From Enterococcus innesii (GTDB lineage Bacteria; Bacillota; Bacilli; Lactobacillales; Enterococcaceae), in the NCBI GenBank assembly GCA_018982785.1, contig JAHHEN010000007.1:1-64000 (forward strand): a DNA stretch of 64,000 bases. The letters run 5' to 3'. The translations under genes were made by a program, and so were the position numbers. The notes beneath the pieces were generated by a model, which saw nothing but the letters and a program-made list of their open reading frames with translations, was not told where the DNA came from and made no database searches. Within the stretch, counting starts at the first letter, position 1; the number at the start of each line of letters is the position of its first letter. Shown here one piece after another: positions 1 through 12,830 of the stretch.

Positions 1-1091
<1,091 letters not shown>

Positions 1092-1270
1092 TTTGACCTT
1101 ACGGTCGGTTTTGAGTACTTCTTCTAGCGATAGAAGGTTGCTCAAGAAAATAAGCGTTGAACTTATTAAAAAACTCTTTTAACATTTCAACTCGGTGTGT
1201 GTTACTTGTTTTGATTTTTTCTTCGATATCCAGTTTTCAATGAACAAAGTTTAACGACCATTGTCGTTAA
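1092..1270 (-). other. tRNA-Ala to 23S internal transcribed spacer
   Basis: This 179-base spacer lies between tRNA-Ala and 23S. On the transcribed strand it contains TTCATTGAAAACTGGATATC (about 1224-1243), the boxA-like/processing-stem sequence typical of Firmicute rRNA spacers. Its pairing partner for 23S maturation would be downstream of 23S, outside the window. No gene is seen. Confidence 0.7.
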
Positions 1271-1343
1271 TGGAGCCTAGCGGGATCGAACCGCTGACCT
1301 CCTGCGTGCAAAGCAGGCGCTCTCCCAGCTGAGCTAAGGCCCC
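1271..1343 (-). tRNA. tRNA-Ala (anticodon TGC)
   Basis: A 73-base cloverleaf reads from GGGGCCTTAGCTCAGCTGGG to a TCCA end. The anticodon stem-loop CCTGC-TTTGCAC-GCAGG gives anticodon TGC. The acceptor stem GGGGCCT/AGGCTCC has one G-T pair. The T loop GGTTCGATCC is canonical. The terminal CCA is not encoded: the bases after the discriminator A are TTA, so it must be added after transcription. A tRNA-Ala inside the 16S-23S spacer is the usual enterococcal arrangement. Confidence 0.98.
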
Positions 1344-1352
1344 GGGTATTTA

Positions 1353-1400
1353 CTTGAGAGTAGACCTCTCAAAACTGAACAAAGGCAAACGATGTGTAGT
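1353..1400 (-). other. 3' half of 16S precursor processing stem
   Basis: On the plus strand GTAGACCT, AAAACTGAACAAAG, GCAAACGA and ATGTGTAG occur in that order (1360-1398). The same blocks occur in the same order on the opposite strand in the leader (3073-3120). The two transcript segments flanking 16S are therefore complementary and can form the long RNase III stem that releases 17S pre-rRNA. Confidence 0.75.
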
Positions 1401-1413
1401 CTTCCGAAATATT

Positions 1414-2980
<1,567 letters not shown>

Positions 2981-3072
2981 TTTGTTTGAATGACCATACG
3001 GTCATTAAGCTCATAAAAATTAACTTTGCTAGCTATTGCTTGCATGTATTTGTTTCAATAAATTGAAACGTC

Positions 3073-3120
3073 CTACACATTGGTTCGTTTGCTTGCTTTG
3101 TTCAGTTTTCAAAGGTCTAC
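3073..3120 (-). other. 5' half of 16S precursor processing stem (rRNA leader)
   Basis: The transcribed strand reads GTAGACCTTTGAAAACTGAA and then blocks GCAAACGA and ATGTGTAG. These are complementary to the spacer RNA encoded at 1353-1400. Small insertions (TTG, CAA, ACCA) make bulges. The CTTTGAAAAC part also resembles a boxA antitermination element. Confidence 0.75.
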
Positions 3121-3143
3121 CGTGCTGTGTTAGCAACTTTTAT

Positions 3144-3172
3144 ATCATATCAGAGCGACATTTAATTGTCAA
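3144..3172 (-). promoter_or_regulatory. rRNA promoter candidate 1 (nearest 16S)
   Basis: Minus strand: TTGACA (3172-3167), a 17-base spacer, then TATGAT (3149-3144). It lies about 160 bases upstream of mature 16S and just upstream of the processing stem. Confidence 0.75.
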
Positions 3173-3241
3173 CTCTTTTTTTAAAAGTTTTTTTCGCTCG
3201 TTGTTTTTCAACTTCGTAGCGGCTGTCTCAGCGACTTAATT

Positions 3242-3270
3242 AGAATAACAAATGATTTGTTATTTGTCAA
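3242..3270 (-). promoter_or_regulatory. rRNA promoter candidate 2 with palindromic spacer
   Basis: Minus strand: TTGACA, 17-base spacer, TATTCT. The spacer and the edge of the -10 hold a perfect 21-base inverted repeat (AATAACAAAT-N-ATTTGTTATT, 3244-3264), which could be an operator or a cruciform. Confidence 0.55.
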
Positions 3271-3338
3271 CAACTTTTTCCAATTAATTTTGTTGATGTA
3301 TCAACATCAATTAACTATTTTAAAATTGCGACTTCGTT

Positions 3339-3367
3339 ATAATATCATCTGTCGAGCTGTGCGTCAA
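3339..3367 (-). promoter_or_regulatory. rRNA promoter candidate 3
   Basis: Minus strand: TTGACG, 17-base spacer, TATTAT. Both hexamers match consensus at 5 of 6. It lies about 97 bases upstream of candidate 2. Confidence 0.6.
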
Positions 3368-3420
3368 CTACTTTTTTCAATTCTTTTTAGGAATTCATTT
3401 AGTCATTTGGCACATGTAAT

Positions 3421-3449
3421 AATATACCAACTAAATCCCTTGCGGTCAA
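3421..3449 (-). promoter_or_regulatory. rRNA promoter candidate 4 (most upstream)
   Basis: Minus strand: TTGACC, 17-base spacer ending TTGG, then TATATT. Both hexamers are 5 of 6 and there is an extended -10 TG. It lies downstream of the lysS terminator, so all four candidates would serve the rRNA operon only. The 3450-3600 stretch before it holds no gene that I can see. Confidence 0.6.
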
Positions 3450-3599
3450 TCATTTTCTATGGCTTTTTTCAATTTTTACAAACCCGTCTAATCGCATTGG
3501 ATCCAGCTTTTATCGTTCGCATTTAATCCGTTTTCTGGCAACTATCGTGGCGTTTTCCCCTCTAATTCCTCGCTGTTTTTCTCCCTGATCCAGCAGACA

Positions 3600-3638
3600 A
3601 GAAAAAAAGCCGCCCATCTCTTGCGAGTGGACGGAGTT
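3600..3638 (-). terminator. intrinsic terminator of the lysS operon
   Basis: On the minus strand, stem CCGTCCACTC/GAGATGGGCGG with loop GCAA is followed by CTTTTTTT. It separates the housekeeping operon from the rRNA promoters. Confidence 0.85.
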
Positions 3639-3641
3639 TTT

Positions 3642-5231
<1,590 letters not shown>

Positions 5232-6245
5232 TTATTCCTTAAGAGTTGCTAGCGGCTGTTTTTCGGTCTTTTCCACAAATGCATCTAATAAATCAAAAAT
5301 CGTCTGCTTATCTTCTGCTTGATTGATAGCTGCCTTCACTTTGGCTGCCCGTGAAATACCTTTTAAGTAGTACGCAGCATGTTGGCGGAATTCTCGCGAA
5401 GCGATTTTTTCCCCTTTTAGATCAGCCAACCGTTCTAAATGAAGTTTCGCTGTTGAAATTTTTTCTCGTGGTGTTGGTTCCGGCAATAACTCGCCTGTCT
5501 CTAAGTATTGCTTGGTGCGGTGGATCATCCACGGATTGCCTAAGGCTGCCCGTCCGATCATCACTGCATCGGCACCGACTTCTTCCAACATTCGCTTGGC
5601 ATCTTCAGGGGTTTTGACATCGCCGTTGCCCATAAAGGGAATCGTGATACTTTGCTTCACTTGTTTCAACACGTCCCAATCAGCCGATCCTTCATACATC
5701 TGTACACGGGTTCTGCCATGCATACCGATTGCTGCGGCACCCGCTGATTCTGCGGCCTGGGCATTCTCAACCGCAAAGACGTGCTGCTCATCCCAGCCGA
5801 TCCGCATTTTGACGGTAACGGGCTTGTCGATCGCACTGGAAACAGCATGAACCATTTCATAAACCTTGTCGGGATCTAAAAGCCACTTCGCACCAGCTTC
5901 TGCTTTGATGATTTTGTTTACAGGACACCCCATATTGATATCAATGATATCGGCAGTTGTGTTCTCTGCGACAAATTGCGCTGCTTCTACTAAGGATGCT
6001 TTATTCCCACCAAAAATCTGAATACTAAGAGGATGCTCCGTCTCGTCAATAAACAGCATCTCAAGGGTCTTCTTATTACGCAGTTGAATTCCTCGATCAC
6101 TGATCATCTCACAGACGACTAAACCCGCGCCAAATTCTTTGACTGTCACACGAAACGCAGAATTGGTGATCCCTGCCATTGGCGCAACGACGACGCGGTT
6201 GGGAATCTCAACCGAACCGATCTGCCATGTCTGTCTATCTTTCAC
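5232..6245 (-). CDS. dusB: tRNA-dihydrouridine synthase DusB
   Basis: FMN enzyme that reduces uridine to dihydrouridine in tRNA D-loops using NADPH. The protein has 337 residues. It shows the TIM-barrel start VVVAPMAGITNSAFR, the catalytic cysteine in NMGCPVNKI, and the FMN phosphate site GADAVMIGRAALGNPW, followed by a C-terminal helical tRNA-binding domain. The start is GTG at 6245, directly abutting the hslO stop codon, so translation is probably coupled. hslO-dusB-lysS is a conserved Firmicute order. A second, different Dus protein is encoded at 59913-60898. Confidence 0.95.
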   Translation of the reverse strand: MKDRQTWQIGSVEIPNRVVVAPMAGITNSAFRVTVKEFGAGLVVCEMISDRGIQLRNKKTLEMLFIDETEHPLSIQIFGGNKASLVEAAQFVAENTTADIIDINMGCPVNKIIKAEAGAKWLLDPDKVYEMVHAVSSAIDKPVTVKMRIGWDEQHVFAVENAQAAESAGAAAIGMHGRTRVQMYEGSADWDVLKQVKQSITIPFMGNGDVKTPEDAKRMLEEVGADAVMIGRAALGNPWMIHRTKQYLETGELLPEPTPREKISTAKLHLERLADLKGEKIASREFRQHAAYYLKGISRAAKVKAAINQAEDKQTIFDLLDAFVEKTEKQPLATLKE

Positions 6246-7127
6246 TTACGCTTCCGCCTCTTTCTTCAACGCCGCCAATTCCGTTTCATCAAAATGATAC
6301 TTGTTGCCACAAAATGAGCAGACTGCCTCTGCCCCGTGGTCTTCATCGATCATCGCTTGGATCTCGTCAGCCCCTAAGGTGATGATCGCTGTCGCAAATT
6401 TTTCTTTCGTGCAATCACAGTGGAACTGGACGGGCATTTTTTCTAGTACTTCGATTGTCGTGTCTGGCAACAATGTCGCTAAGATCTCTTCTGATGATTG
6501 GCCTTCATCGATCAAGGTTGATACTCGAGGCAATTCTCCCAAACGTTTTTCGATGGCATCAATGATCTCTTCACTGGCACCAGGCATGATCTGTAGCATA
6601 AAGCCACCGGCTGCCCGTATCGAATCATCGGTTTCTACTAATACACTCAGACCAACAGCAGAAGGAATCTGTTCTGACACTGCTAAATAATAAGTAAAGT
6701 CTTCCCCAAGCTCCCCCGAGACGATCGGTGTTTGTCCAGAGAAGGGTTCTTTTAGCCCTAAGTCTTTGATTACGGTAAAGATCCCTTGGTCACCCACTGC
6801 GCCCCGAACATCCAATTTCCCTTGAGGGTTCAACGGTAGACTGATCTGCGGATTTTTTATGTATCCTTTTACGTCCCCACGACCATTGCTGTCTACGACG
6901 ATTGCCCCAGCAGGACCATTTCCTTGAATTTTGACGGTCAATTTGTCTTCCCCTTTTAAGGTACTGCCTAATAACAAACTTCCCACCATCGCTCGCCCTA
7001 AAGCAGCAGATGCAGTATTCCATGTTTCATGACGTCGTTGTGCTTCGGCGATCGTCTCTGTTGCCGATACGGCGTATGCTCGGACGAAGCCGTCATATGC
7101 TAGTGCTTTTACTAAATAATCCTTCAT
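6246..7127 (-). CDS. hslO: redox-regulated chaperone Hsp33
   Basis: Cytosolic holdase switched on by oxidation. The protein has 293 residues. The C-terminal zinc switch has the four expected cysteines: CxC in [10 protein letters not shown] and CxxC in [10 protein letters not shown]. The N-terminal domain starts [20 protein letters not shown]. The ATG has AAGGAGAATC upstream. A promoter lies at 7156-7184, between the ftsH terminator and this gene, so hslO-dusB-lysS can be transcribed apart from ftsH. Confidence 0.97.
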   Translation of the reverse strand: MKDYLVKALAYDGFVRAYAVSATETIAEAQRRHETWNTASAALGRAMVGSLLLGSTLKGEDKLTVKIQGNGPAGAIVVDSNGRGDVKGYIKNPQISLPLNPQGKLDVRGAVGDQGIFTVIKDLGLKEPFSGQTPIVSGELGEDFTYYLAVSEQIPSAVGLSVLVETDDSIRAAGGFMLQIMPGASEEIIDAIEKRLGELPRVSTLIDEGQSSEEILATLLPDTTIEVLEKMPVQFHCDCTKEKFATAIITLGADEIQAMIDEDHGAEAVCSFCGNKYHFDETELAALKKEAEA

Positions 7128-7155
7128 CTTGATTCTCCTTTTTATTCATTAATGA

Positions 7156-7184
7156 ATCATACTAGGAAGCGCCGCTTTTTTCAA
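7156..7184 (-). promoter_or_regulatory. promoter for hslO-dusB-lysS
   Basis: Minus strand: TTGAAA, exactly 17 bases, TATGAT, ending 29 bases before the hslO start codon. Confidence 0.75.
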
Positions 7185-7225
7185 CTGAATGTGTTTGAAT
7201 TTAAGGAAAGTCTTCTTAAATAGAA

Positions 7226-7256
7226 ACAAAAAGGCACCGAGTTTCCTCGGTGCCTT
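7226..7256 (-). terminator. intrinsic terminator after ftsH
   Basis: Perfect stem AAGGCACCGAG/CTCGGTGCCTT with a GAAA loop, followed on the minus strand by TTTTTG. It lies 14 bases after the ftsH stop. Confidence 0.9.
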
Positions 7257-7269
7257 GATACGTCTTGTT

Positions 7270-9377
7270 TTAGGCGTTATCATCTTTGTTTTCTTGATCA
7301 GTCGGTTGGCTTTCGCTATTGCGGCGAACGTCTTCCAATTGTTGATCAAAATCGTTTGATGGTGCATCTTCACTGTGTTTTTCTGCAGCTTGCTTCTCTG
7401 CATCTTTTTCTTCCAGCGCACGTTTTGCTTCTTCAAACGTTTGGGCTTTTTCACTAGGATACTCAGAGCTTTCGGTTCCTTCAGGCATTTTGCCTTCTTC
7501 AAACAAGGATTTGATTGCTTTGGCATCTAATGTTTCATGTTCAAGCAGTTTTTCAGCGATCAATTTGTGCTGTGCACGGTGTTCTTCAATGATTTCATGG
7601 GCTTTTTGATGGGCATCCATTAAAATCTTGCGAACTTCTTGATCGATTTCAAAGGCAACTTGTTCAGAGTAAGCTTTTGTTTGACCATAATCACGACCAA
7701 CAAAGACTTGATGGTTTCCTTCATATTGAACTGGACCTAACTTGTCACTCATTCCATATTCTGTCACCATGCTTCTTGCAAGCGCAGTTGCTTGTTCAAA
7801 GTCATTGGAAGCACCCGTTGATTTTACACCGAAGATGATTTCTTCAGCCGTACGACCACCAAGCAACCCAACGATTTGTTCAAACATATCTTCTTTGGTC
7901 ATCAAGAATTGATCTTCTTTCGGCAAGGCGATCATGTAACCACCCGCACGTCCCCGAGGAATGATCGTTACTTTGTGTACCACACGGGCACGACTCAAGA
8001 CTAACCCAACAATGGTATGTCCTGCTTCATGGTAAGCAACCATTTCACGTTCGCGTTTGTTGATGACCCGATCTTTCTTCGCTGGACCAGCGATCACGCG
8101 GTCTTCTGCTTCATCGATATCTGAAGCATCGATTTTTTCTTGTTACGACGAGCAGCAACTAATGCCGCTTCGTTCAAGACGTTTTCCAGATCCGCACCGG
8201 CAAAGCCTGGTGTTTGTTGGGCAACGACTTTCAAATCAACATCATCTGATAAAGGTTTGTTGCGGGCATGGACACGGAGGATCGCTTCACGACCTTTCAC
8301 GTCTGGACGACCAACCAAAATCTGACGGTCAAAACGACCTGGACGTAGCAACGCTGGATCTAGAACATCCGAACGGTTCGTTGCGGCAATGACGATCACG
8401 CCTTCATTCCCATCAAAACCATCCATTTCAACCAATAACTGGTTCAATGTTTGTTCCCGCTCATCATGTCCGCCACCCATACCGGCACCACGTTGGCGAC
8501 CGACGGCATCGATTTCATCGATAAAGATGATGGCTGGTGCATTTTTCTTCGCTGTTTCAAATAAGTCACGCACCCGGCTTGCACCGACACCGACAAACAT
8601 TTCAACGAAATCTGAACCAGAGATCGAGTAAAACGGTACGCCAGCTTCACCGGCAACGGCTTTGGCTAGCAACGTTTTCCCGGTTCCCGGAGGTCCCTCA
8701 AGTAAGACACCTGCTGGGATACGAGCACCTAATTCAACGAAACGTCGAGGATCTTTCAAGAATTCCACGACTTCGACAAGCTCTTGTTTTTCTTCTTCTG
8801 CACCGGCTACGTCTGAAAAACGTACGCGGTTGGCTTTTTTGTCCGCTTCTTTGGCTTTTGATTTGCCAAAGTTCATCACACGGCCGCCACCGCCACCGCC
8901 GCCGCCTTGTTGGCTCATCATCATGTAGAAGAAGAAAATGATGATCACAAGTGGTAAGAAGCTAACCAAAAGCGATAACCAAATACCACTGTTGGATTCT
9001 TCTTCGATGGTAGTTTTGACCCCTTGTGCTGAGGCCAGACTGGTGACTTCGCTCAGCGTAGAATCATTTGGTAAAATGATCGTTGAAAAGCGGGTCGAAC
9101 TTGCCTGTGTATTGCCTAAAACAGACAAGCTGTTGTCATTGCTGACAGTTTGTTCTTCATTGTATTCACCCACGATTCGATAAACACCGTTAGCGGGTTG
9201 GACAGTAAATTGTTTGACCTTCCCGTCTTTCAGTTGTTCTGTAAACGTGGAGTACTCGATCGTTGGGGTCTGCTGATTGCCATTTCCAAAGATGAAATAA
9301 ACGACCATGACCATTGCCAACAAGACAAGTACATAATATAAGGTATTTTTTACCATACCGTTATTTTTCTTATTCAT
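7270..9377 (-). pseudogene. ftsH: ATP-dependent zinc metalloprotease FtsH (one-base frame break)
   Basis: Membrane-bound AAA+ protease that degrades misfolded membrane and regulatory proteins. The first frame (8094-9377) has transmembrane segments near residues 10-30 and 130-155, a glycine run, Walker A GPPGTGKT, Walker [12 protein letters not shown], and SRH residues to [16 protein letters not shown]. It then goes out of frame. The second frame (7270 to about 8132) continues with [11 protein letters not shown], the zinc site [10 protein letters not shown], and an acidic tail. One extra A in the A6 run (plus-strand T6 at 8133-8138) would restore [21 protein letters not shown], a 702-residue protein. 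As read, the AAA and protease halves are split. Since ftsH is a core gene and many similar breaks occur here, a base-call error is most likely. Start ATG has GGGAGGTACGC upstream. Confidence 0.93.
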
Positions 9378-9450
9378 GCGTACCTCCCTGGCTATTTTGT
9401 TTTATCAATCCTGACCATTTAATTGTATCACAATTGATTTAGAACAGTCA

Positions 9451-9996
9451 CTAATTTGACTGATAAACACTAGGTTTTAAGACGCCAACGTAAGGTAAGT
9501 TTCGATATTGCTCTGCATAGTCCAGTCCATATCCAACAACAAACTCATTTGGCACATCGAAGCCGACGTAATCAGCATCGATCTCAACAACACGGCCTTC
9601 CGGCTTATCTAATAACGTCACGATTTTCACTGATTTCGCTTTACGGTATTTGAATAGATCTACCAGATAAGCCAACGTGCGACCGCTGTCAATGATGTCT
9701 TCAACGATCAAAAGATCGCGGCCCTCAACATTTGTATCTAAATCTTTGATGATTTTGACTTCTCCAGATGAAATCATGGCATTGCCATAACTTGAGACAT
9801 CCATGAAATCTAACTCCAAGTAACAATCCATCTCACGAACGATGTCTGCCATGAAAGGAACGGCACCTTTCAGTACACCTACGACTAGAGGATTTTTATC
9901 CGCATAAGCCGCCGTTAATTCTTGACCAAGTTCCACACAACGATTTTTGATTTCGTCACGGGAAATCAAAATTTTCTCAATATCTTTATCTAGCAT
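9451..9996 (-). CDS. hpt: hypoxanthine(-guanine) phosphoribosyltransferase
   Basis: Purine salvage enzyme that joins hypoxanthine or guanine to PRPP. The protein has 181 residues, the family size. The PRPP-binding loop is [14 protein letters not shown], the pyrophosphate-loop region is [11 protein letters not shown], and the C-terminal base-binding region is [20 protein letters not shown]. The start is ATG 9996 ([10 protein letters not shown]), preceded by GGAAGGAGAACTTT. An upstream in-frame extension overlaps the tilS end and has no ribosome site. tilS-hpt-ftsH is a classic Firmicute order. Confidence 0.96.
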   Translation of the reverse strand: MLDKDIEKILISRDEIKNRCVELGQELTAAYADKNPLVVGVLKGAVPFMADIVREMDCYLELDFMDVSSYGNAMISSGEVKIIKDLDTNVEGRDLLIVEDIIDSGRTLAYLVDLFKYRKAKSVKIVTLLDKPEGRVVEIDADYVGFDVPNEFVVGYGLDYAEQYRNLPYVGVLKPSVYQSN

Positions 9997-10015
9997 AAAG
10001 TTCTCCTTCCAACTC

Positions 10016-11416
10016 TTACTTCTGATATTTATAAAGAAGTATGTAGTGTATTTTATCAGTTTCTGGCGCAATACTCAAATAGGAAAATGCATGAGGTAGT
10101 AAGGCAATCACTTGTTTATCAAGGTTTGTGACGACCCAACTTTTTTCTCGCTCTTCATTAGGAATTTTTGAATCGATAAAAAAACGACTGATCTTTTTGG
10201 TCAGGCCACGCGCCAAGCGGATTCGGTCTCCTGGCTGTCGCTTACGTACGATCAGCTCAGAGGAATAGTTTAGCGGTAAATCTTGGGAAAACTCTGACCA
10301 ATTTGTGATTTTTTTGGGAATATGCTGTTCATTTATCGGAAAATACCCAATCCATTCCTTTTCAGAAAGATAGATCCCCTCCCCTAAAACCAGACGCTGA
10401 CTGACTTCTGTCAACGGCGTTGCAGGCTGTTGGGAAACAGCTACGGGTTCCAATAATAATTGGTCATAACTGCGCCGCAACTGCCACTGTTTGTGCAATG
10501 CCAATTGCCATTGCCCTTTCTTTTCGTCTAGCAGACGCAATAACTGTGGCAGCTGTTTTTGATTGAGTGACTGCTTTGTAAAAGCTTCTGCTTGCTGCAA
10601 AAACCCAGCATAGAAAAAATAGCGCTGCGCCGGCGAAAACGTCGGTAGCTGTTGCAGATCGATCACTAAGCGAGCAGCTTGCTGTTGAACGAACGCAGAC
10701 AACCATTGCTGCTGCTCTTGCTGGATCAACTGATTGGCGAACTGCATTTCTACAGAAAGCTGTTGAAAATGTGGCAGCAGTTGCGGATTTTCCGCTTTTA
10801 ATGCCGGCACTACTTGCTGGCGTAGTCGGTTTCGCAAATACAACGGTTCGTGATTGCTTTCGTCTTCAAAGTAGGGAATCTGCTGTGCTTGCGCATAGTC
10901 GTAAATCGCTGCCTTACTGACACTAAGCAGAGGCCGCAACAGGATTCCAGCTTGAAAAGGCTGCTGCTGCTGCATCCCGCCAGCCGATTGCAAGCGGCCT
11001 TCTCGCATCATCTTCATCAGCATCGTTTCTACTTGGTCGTCACTGTGGTGGGCAGTCAGCAAAACATCATAGCCTTCTTGGGACATGACATCGGCAAAAA
11101 ACGTATAGCGAAAGTCGCGAGCGCTAGCTTCTACGCCGGTTTCTGGCGGATTTTCCCAACACCGCTCATAAAAAGGAATGCCGCGTTCCTGGCAGTACTG
11201 CCGTAAAAAAGCCGCTTCCTCAGCAGATGCTGGACGCAATTGATGGTTCACATGTGCCACGCCAAAACATGGCTCTTTTTGCATTTCGGGAAACAACTGA
11301 CAAAAGACCTGCAACAAGACCATCGAGTCGACGCCCGTCGATACCGCCAGCAAATAGCGGCGTTTTTTTTCCGGATCGATAGCAGCGATTTGCCCTCGAA
11401 CGGTTTGAATGACCAT
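10016..11416 (-). CDS. tilS: tRNA(Ile)-lysidine synthetase
   Basis: Converts C34 of the AUA-reading tRNA-Ile to lysidine with ATP and lysine. The protein has 466 residues. The PP-loop near residue 27 reads [12 protein letters not shown], so the second position of the usual SGGxDS is Thr rather than Gly, which I believe is seen in related lactic acid bacteria. The HxxDD-type motif [16 protein letters not shown] follows. A glutamine-rich middle and a C-terminal TilS domain ([20 protein letters not shown]) are present. The start ATG has AAGGAGGTCATAAG upstream. The gene sits between the S1 protein and hpt. Confidence 0.95.
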   Translation of the reverse strand: MVIQTVRGQIAAIDPEKKRRYLLAVSTGVDSMVLLQVFCQLFPEMQKEPCFGVAHVNHQLRPASAEEAAFLRQYCQERGIPFYERCWENPPETGVEASARDFRYTFFADVMSQEGYDVLLTAHHSDDQVETMLMKMMREGRLQSAGGMQQQQPFQAGILLRPLLSVSKAAIYDYAQAQQIPYFEDESNHEPLYLRNRLRQQVVPALKAENPQLLPHFQQLSVEMQFANQLIQQEQQQWLSAFVQQQAARLVIDLQQLPTFSPAQRYFFYAGFLQQAEAFTKQSLNQKQLPQLLRLLDEKKGQWQLALHKQWQLRRSYDQLLLEPVAVSQQPATPLTEVSQRLVLGEGIYLSEKEWIGYFPINEQHIPKKITNWSEFSQDLPLNYSSELIVRKRQPGDRIRLARGLTKKISRFFIDSKIPNEEREKSWVVTNLDKQVIALLPHAFSYLSIAPETDKIHYILLYKYQK

Positions 11417-11516
11417 CTTATGACCTCCTTTTCCTTCGGTAGACCCACAAGAAAGAAAGCTGAAACAAAACGATCCAACAGTTTTGTTCCAGCTTTTCCC
11501 AACTTGCTATTCATGT

Positions 11517-11960
11517 TTAGTTACGGCGTCCGCCGCGGCCACCGCGTTTTCCTTCTGTATTTCGACGTAATGATGAAAGACGATCATCACTATCTTTTAG
11601 AAAAGAACTCATCAATGAATCGAAGTCTTGTTTATTTACATTCGTAGTTTGATTGCGTGAAAAAGATTTTTTCGGATTTGGTCGATTGAATTCTTTTTTC
11701 GGGTATTCACGTTTTTCTTCCGGTTTATCTTCTGCTTTGCGGATCGATAGGCCGATTTTTCCATCGTTGCCGATTGCCGTAACAAGTACTGTCACTTCAT
11801 CCCCAACAGACAACACGTCGTGAATGTCTTTGACGAATCCGTTTGATACTTCACTGATATGCACCAAACCAGTTTTCCCTTCACCAAGATCAATGAACGC
11901 ACCAAAATTTGTAATACCAGACACTTTGCCCTTTAGTTTCGCTCCAACTTCGGTTGACAT
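11517..11960 (-). CDS. S1-domain RNA-binding protein (YabR-like)
   Basis: The 147-residue protein has one N-terminal S1 fold (MSTEVGAKLKGKVSGITNFG, with LVHISEVSNGFV and VLVTAIGNDGKIGLSIRKAE), then a charged linker and a basic glycine-arginine tail (GKRGGRGGRRN). It is cytosolic and probably ribosome- or RNA-associated. The precise role is not established by sequence. Start ATG 11960 is chosen because it begins the S1 fold. AGGAGG lies 12 bases upstream. It lies between divIC and tilS as in Bacillus (yabR). Confidence 0.9.
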   Translation of the reverse strand: MSTEVGAKLKGKVSGITNFGAFIDLGEGKTGLVHISEVSNGFVKDIHDVLSVGDEVTVLVTAIGNDGKIGLSIRKAEDKPEEKREYPKKEFNRPNPKKSFSRNQTTNVNKQDFDSLMSSFLKDSDDRLSSLRRNTEGKRGGRGGRRN

Positions 11961-12034
11961 ATAAAAAATGTTCCTCCTAATTTTTACCCATTTAAAATAA
12001 TTCAAACTACTGCGCTGAGTAGGTATGACATTGC

Positions 12035-12481
12035 TTAATCTTGTGACTCTGTGGATGATGACTCTTGCTCGCTTTGTGAAGAGCCTTCATTCGTGCTCTG
12101 AGAATCCGTTCCGTCCGGCAAGACCGGATAGATCTTTTCCCCATCTTTTGAATAGAAAAATCGGCTCCGGGCCAATTTCGCTACATATTCATCGTCTTTC
12201 AGTAAGGCAACATCCCGCTCCAACGAAGCCACTTTTTGTTCAGCTTCTTTTTGTTCAGCGACTGTTTCCGCCTTATATTCCTTTAGCTTTTGCAGGCGCA
12301 TTTGATCGTTGAACATTTGAATGCCTACGATCGCAAATATCGCTAATGCCGCCACGAAAAACGCCACCAGCCGACGTCGGCGAAACACGACTTGCCGCCG
12401 CTCTTTTTCAAACTTGGCAAATTGCTCTTTCGCATAATCGGTCTGCAATAGTTCTATTTTTTTATTTGATTCTTTTGCCAC
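12035..12481 (-). CDS. divIC: septum formation initiator / cell-division protein DivIC
   Basis: Bitopic divisome protein that works with FtsL and DivIB. The 148-residue protein has a basic cytosolic end (KERRQVVFRRRR), one transmembrane helix near residues 38-58 (LVAFFVAALAIFAIVGIQMF), then an extracellular leucine-zipper-like coiled coil and the DivIC signature LARSRFFYSKDGEKIYPV. The C-terminal tail is rich in Ser, Glu and Gln. The start is GTG 12481 with GGGAG upstream. The position after rqcP matches the Firmicute division cluster. Confidence 0.93.
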   Translation of the reverse strand: MAKESNKKIELLQTDYAKEQFAKFEKERRQVVFRRRRLVAFFVAALAIFAIVGIQMFNDQMRLQKLKEYKAETVAEQKEAEQKVASLERDVALLKDDEYVAKLARSRFFYSKDGEKIYPVLPDGTDSQSTNEGSSQSEQESSSTESQD

Positions 12482-12542
12482 CTGAACTCGCTCCCGTCGC
12501 TGTCTTTGTTTTTTACATTATACCAACATCCGCAAAGCTTGT

Positions 12543-12830
12543 CTAACTGAAAATGCCGTAAAAATCAAGCATTTTCTGAGATTCTTTCCTCTGAAACGAT
12601 CTCATACATTTTTGCAGCGTCTTCTTTTTCGTCGATTCATGCAATTCATTGACTTTTACTTCCAAGACCTTATTCCCGAATTGAATGCGCATAGTATCGC
12701 CTACTTTGACGTCACTGCTTGACTTGGCTAATTTGCCGTTGATCTGAATGCGTCCCTTGTCTGCCACTTCTTTGGCCACAGAGCGACGCTTGATGATGCG
12801 GGAGATTTTAAGAAATTTATCTAATCTCAT
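12543..12830 (-). CDS. rqcP: S4-domain RNA-binding protein RqcP (YabO/HSP15-like); 3' end out of frame
   Basis: Small S4-domain protein. In Bacillus its relative RqcP helps RqcH add alanine tails on stalled 50S subunits. The S4 fold reads [20 protein letters not shown]...[16 protein letters not shown]. After HESTKK the frame becomes atypical ([10 protein letters not shown]...). One more A in the A5 run (plus-strand T5 at 12625-12629) would give [20 protein letters not shown] and a stop at about 12565, an 88-residue protein like relatives. ATG 12830 has GAGGTGAAAAAC upstream and overlaps the flippase stop by 14 bases, which suggests coupling. Confidence 0.88.
   Translation of the reverse strand: MRLDKFLKISRIIKRRSVAKEVADKGRIQINGKLAKSSSDVKVGDTMRIQFGNKVLEVKVNELHESTKKKTLQKCMRSFQRKESQKMLDFYGIFS

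Noticed and set aside
8411-8941. Long opposite-strand frames over ftsH, mfd, the PTS genes and others
   Set aside because: They are shadows of strong coding sequence, with no recognisable domains and no suitable start signals.
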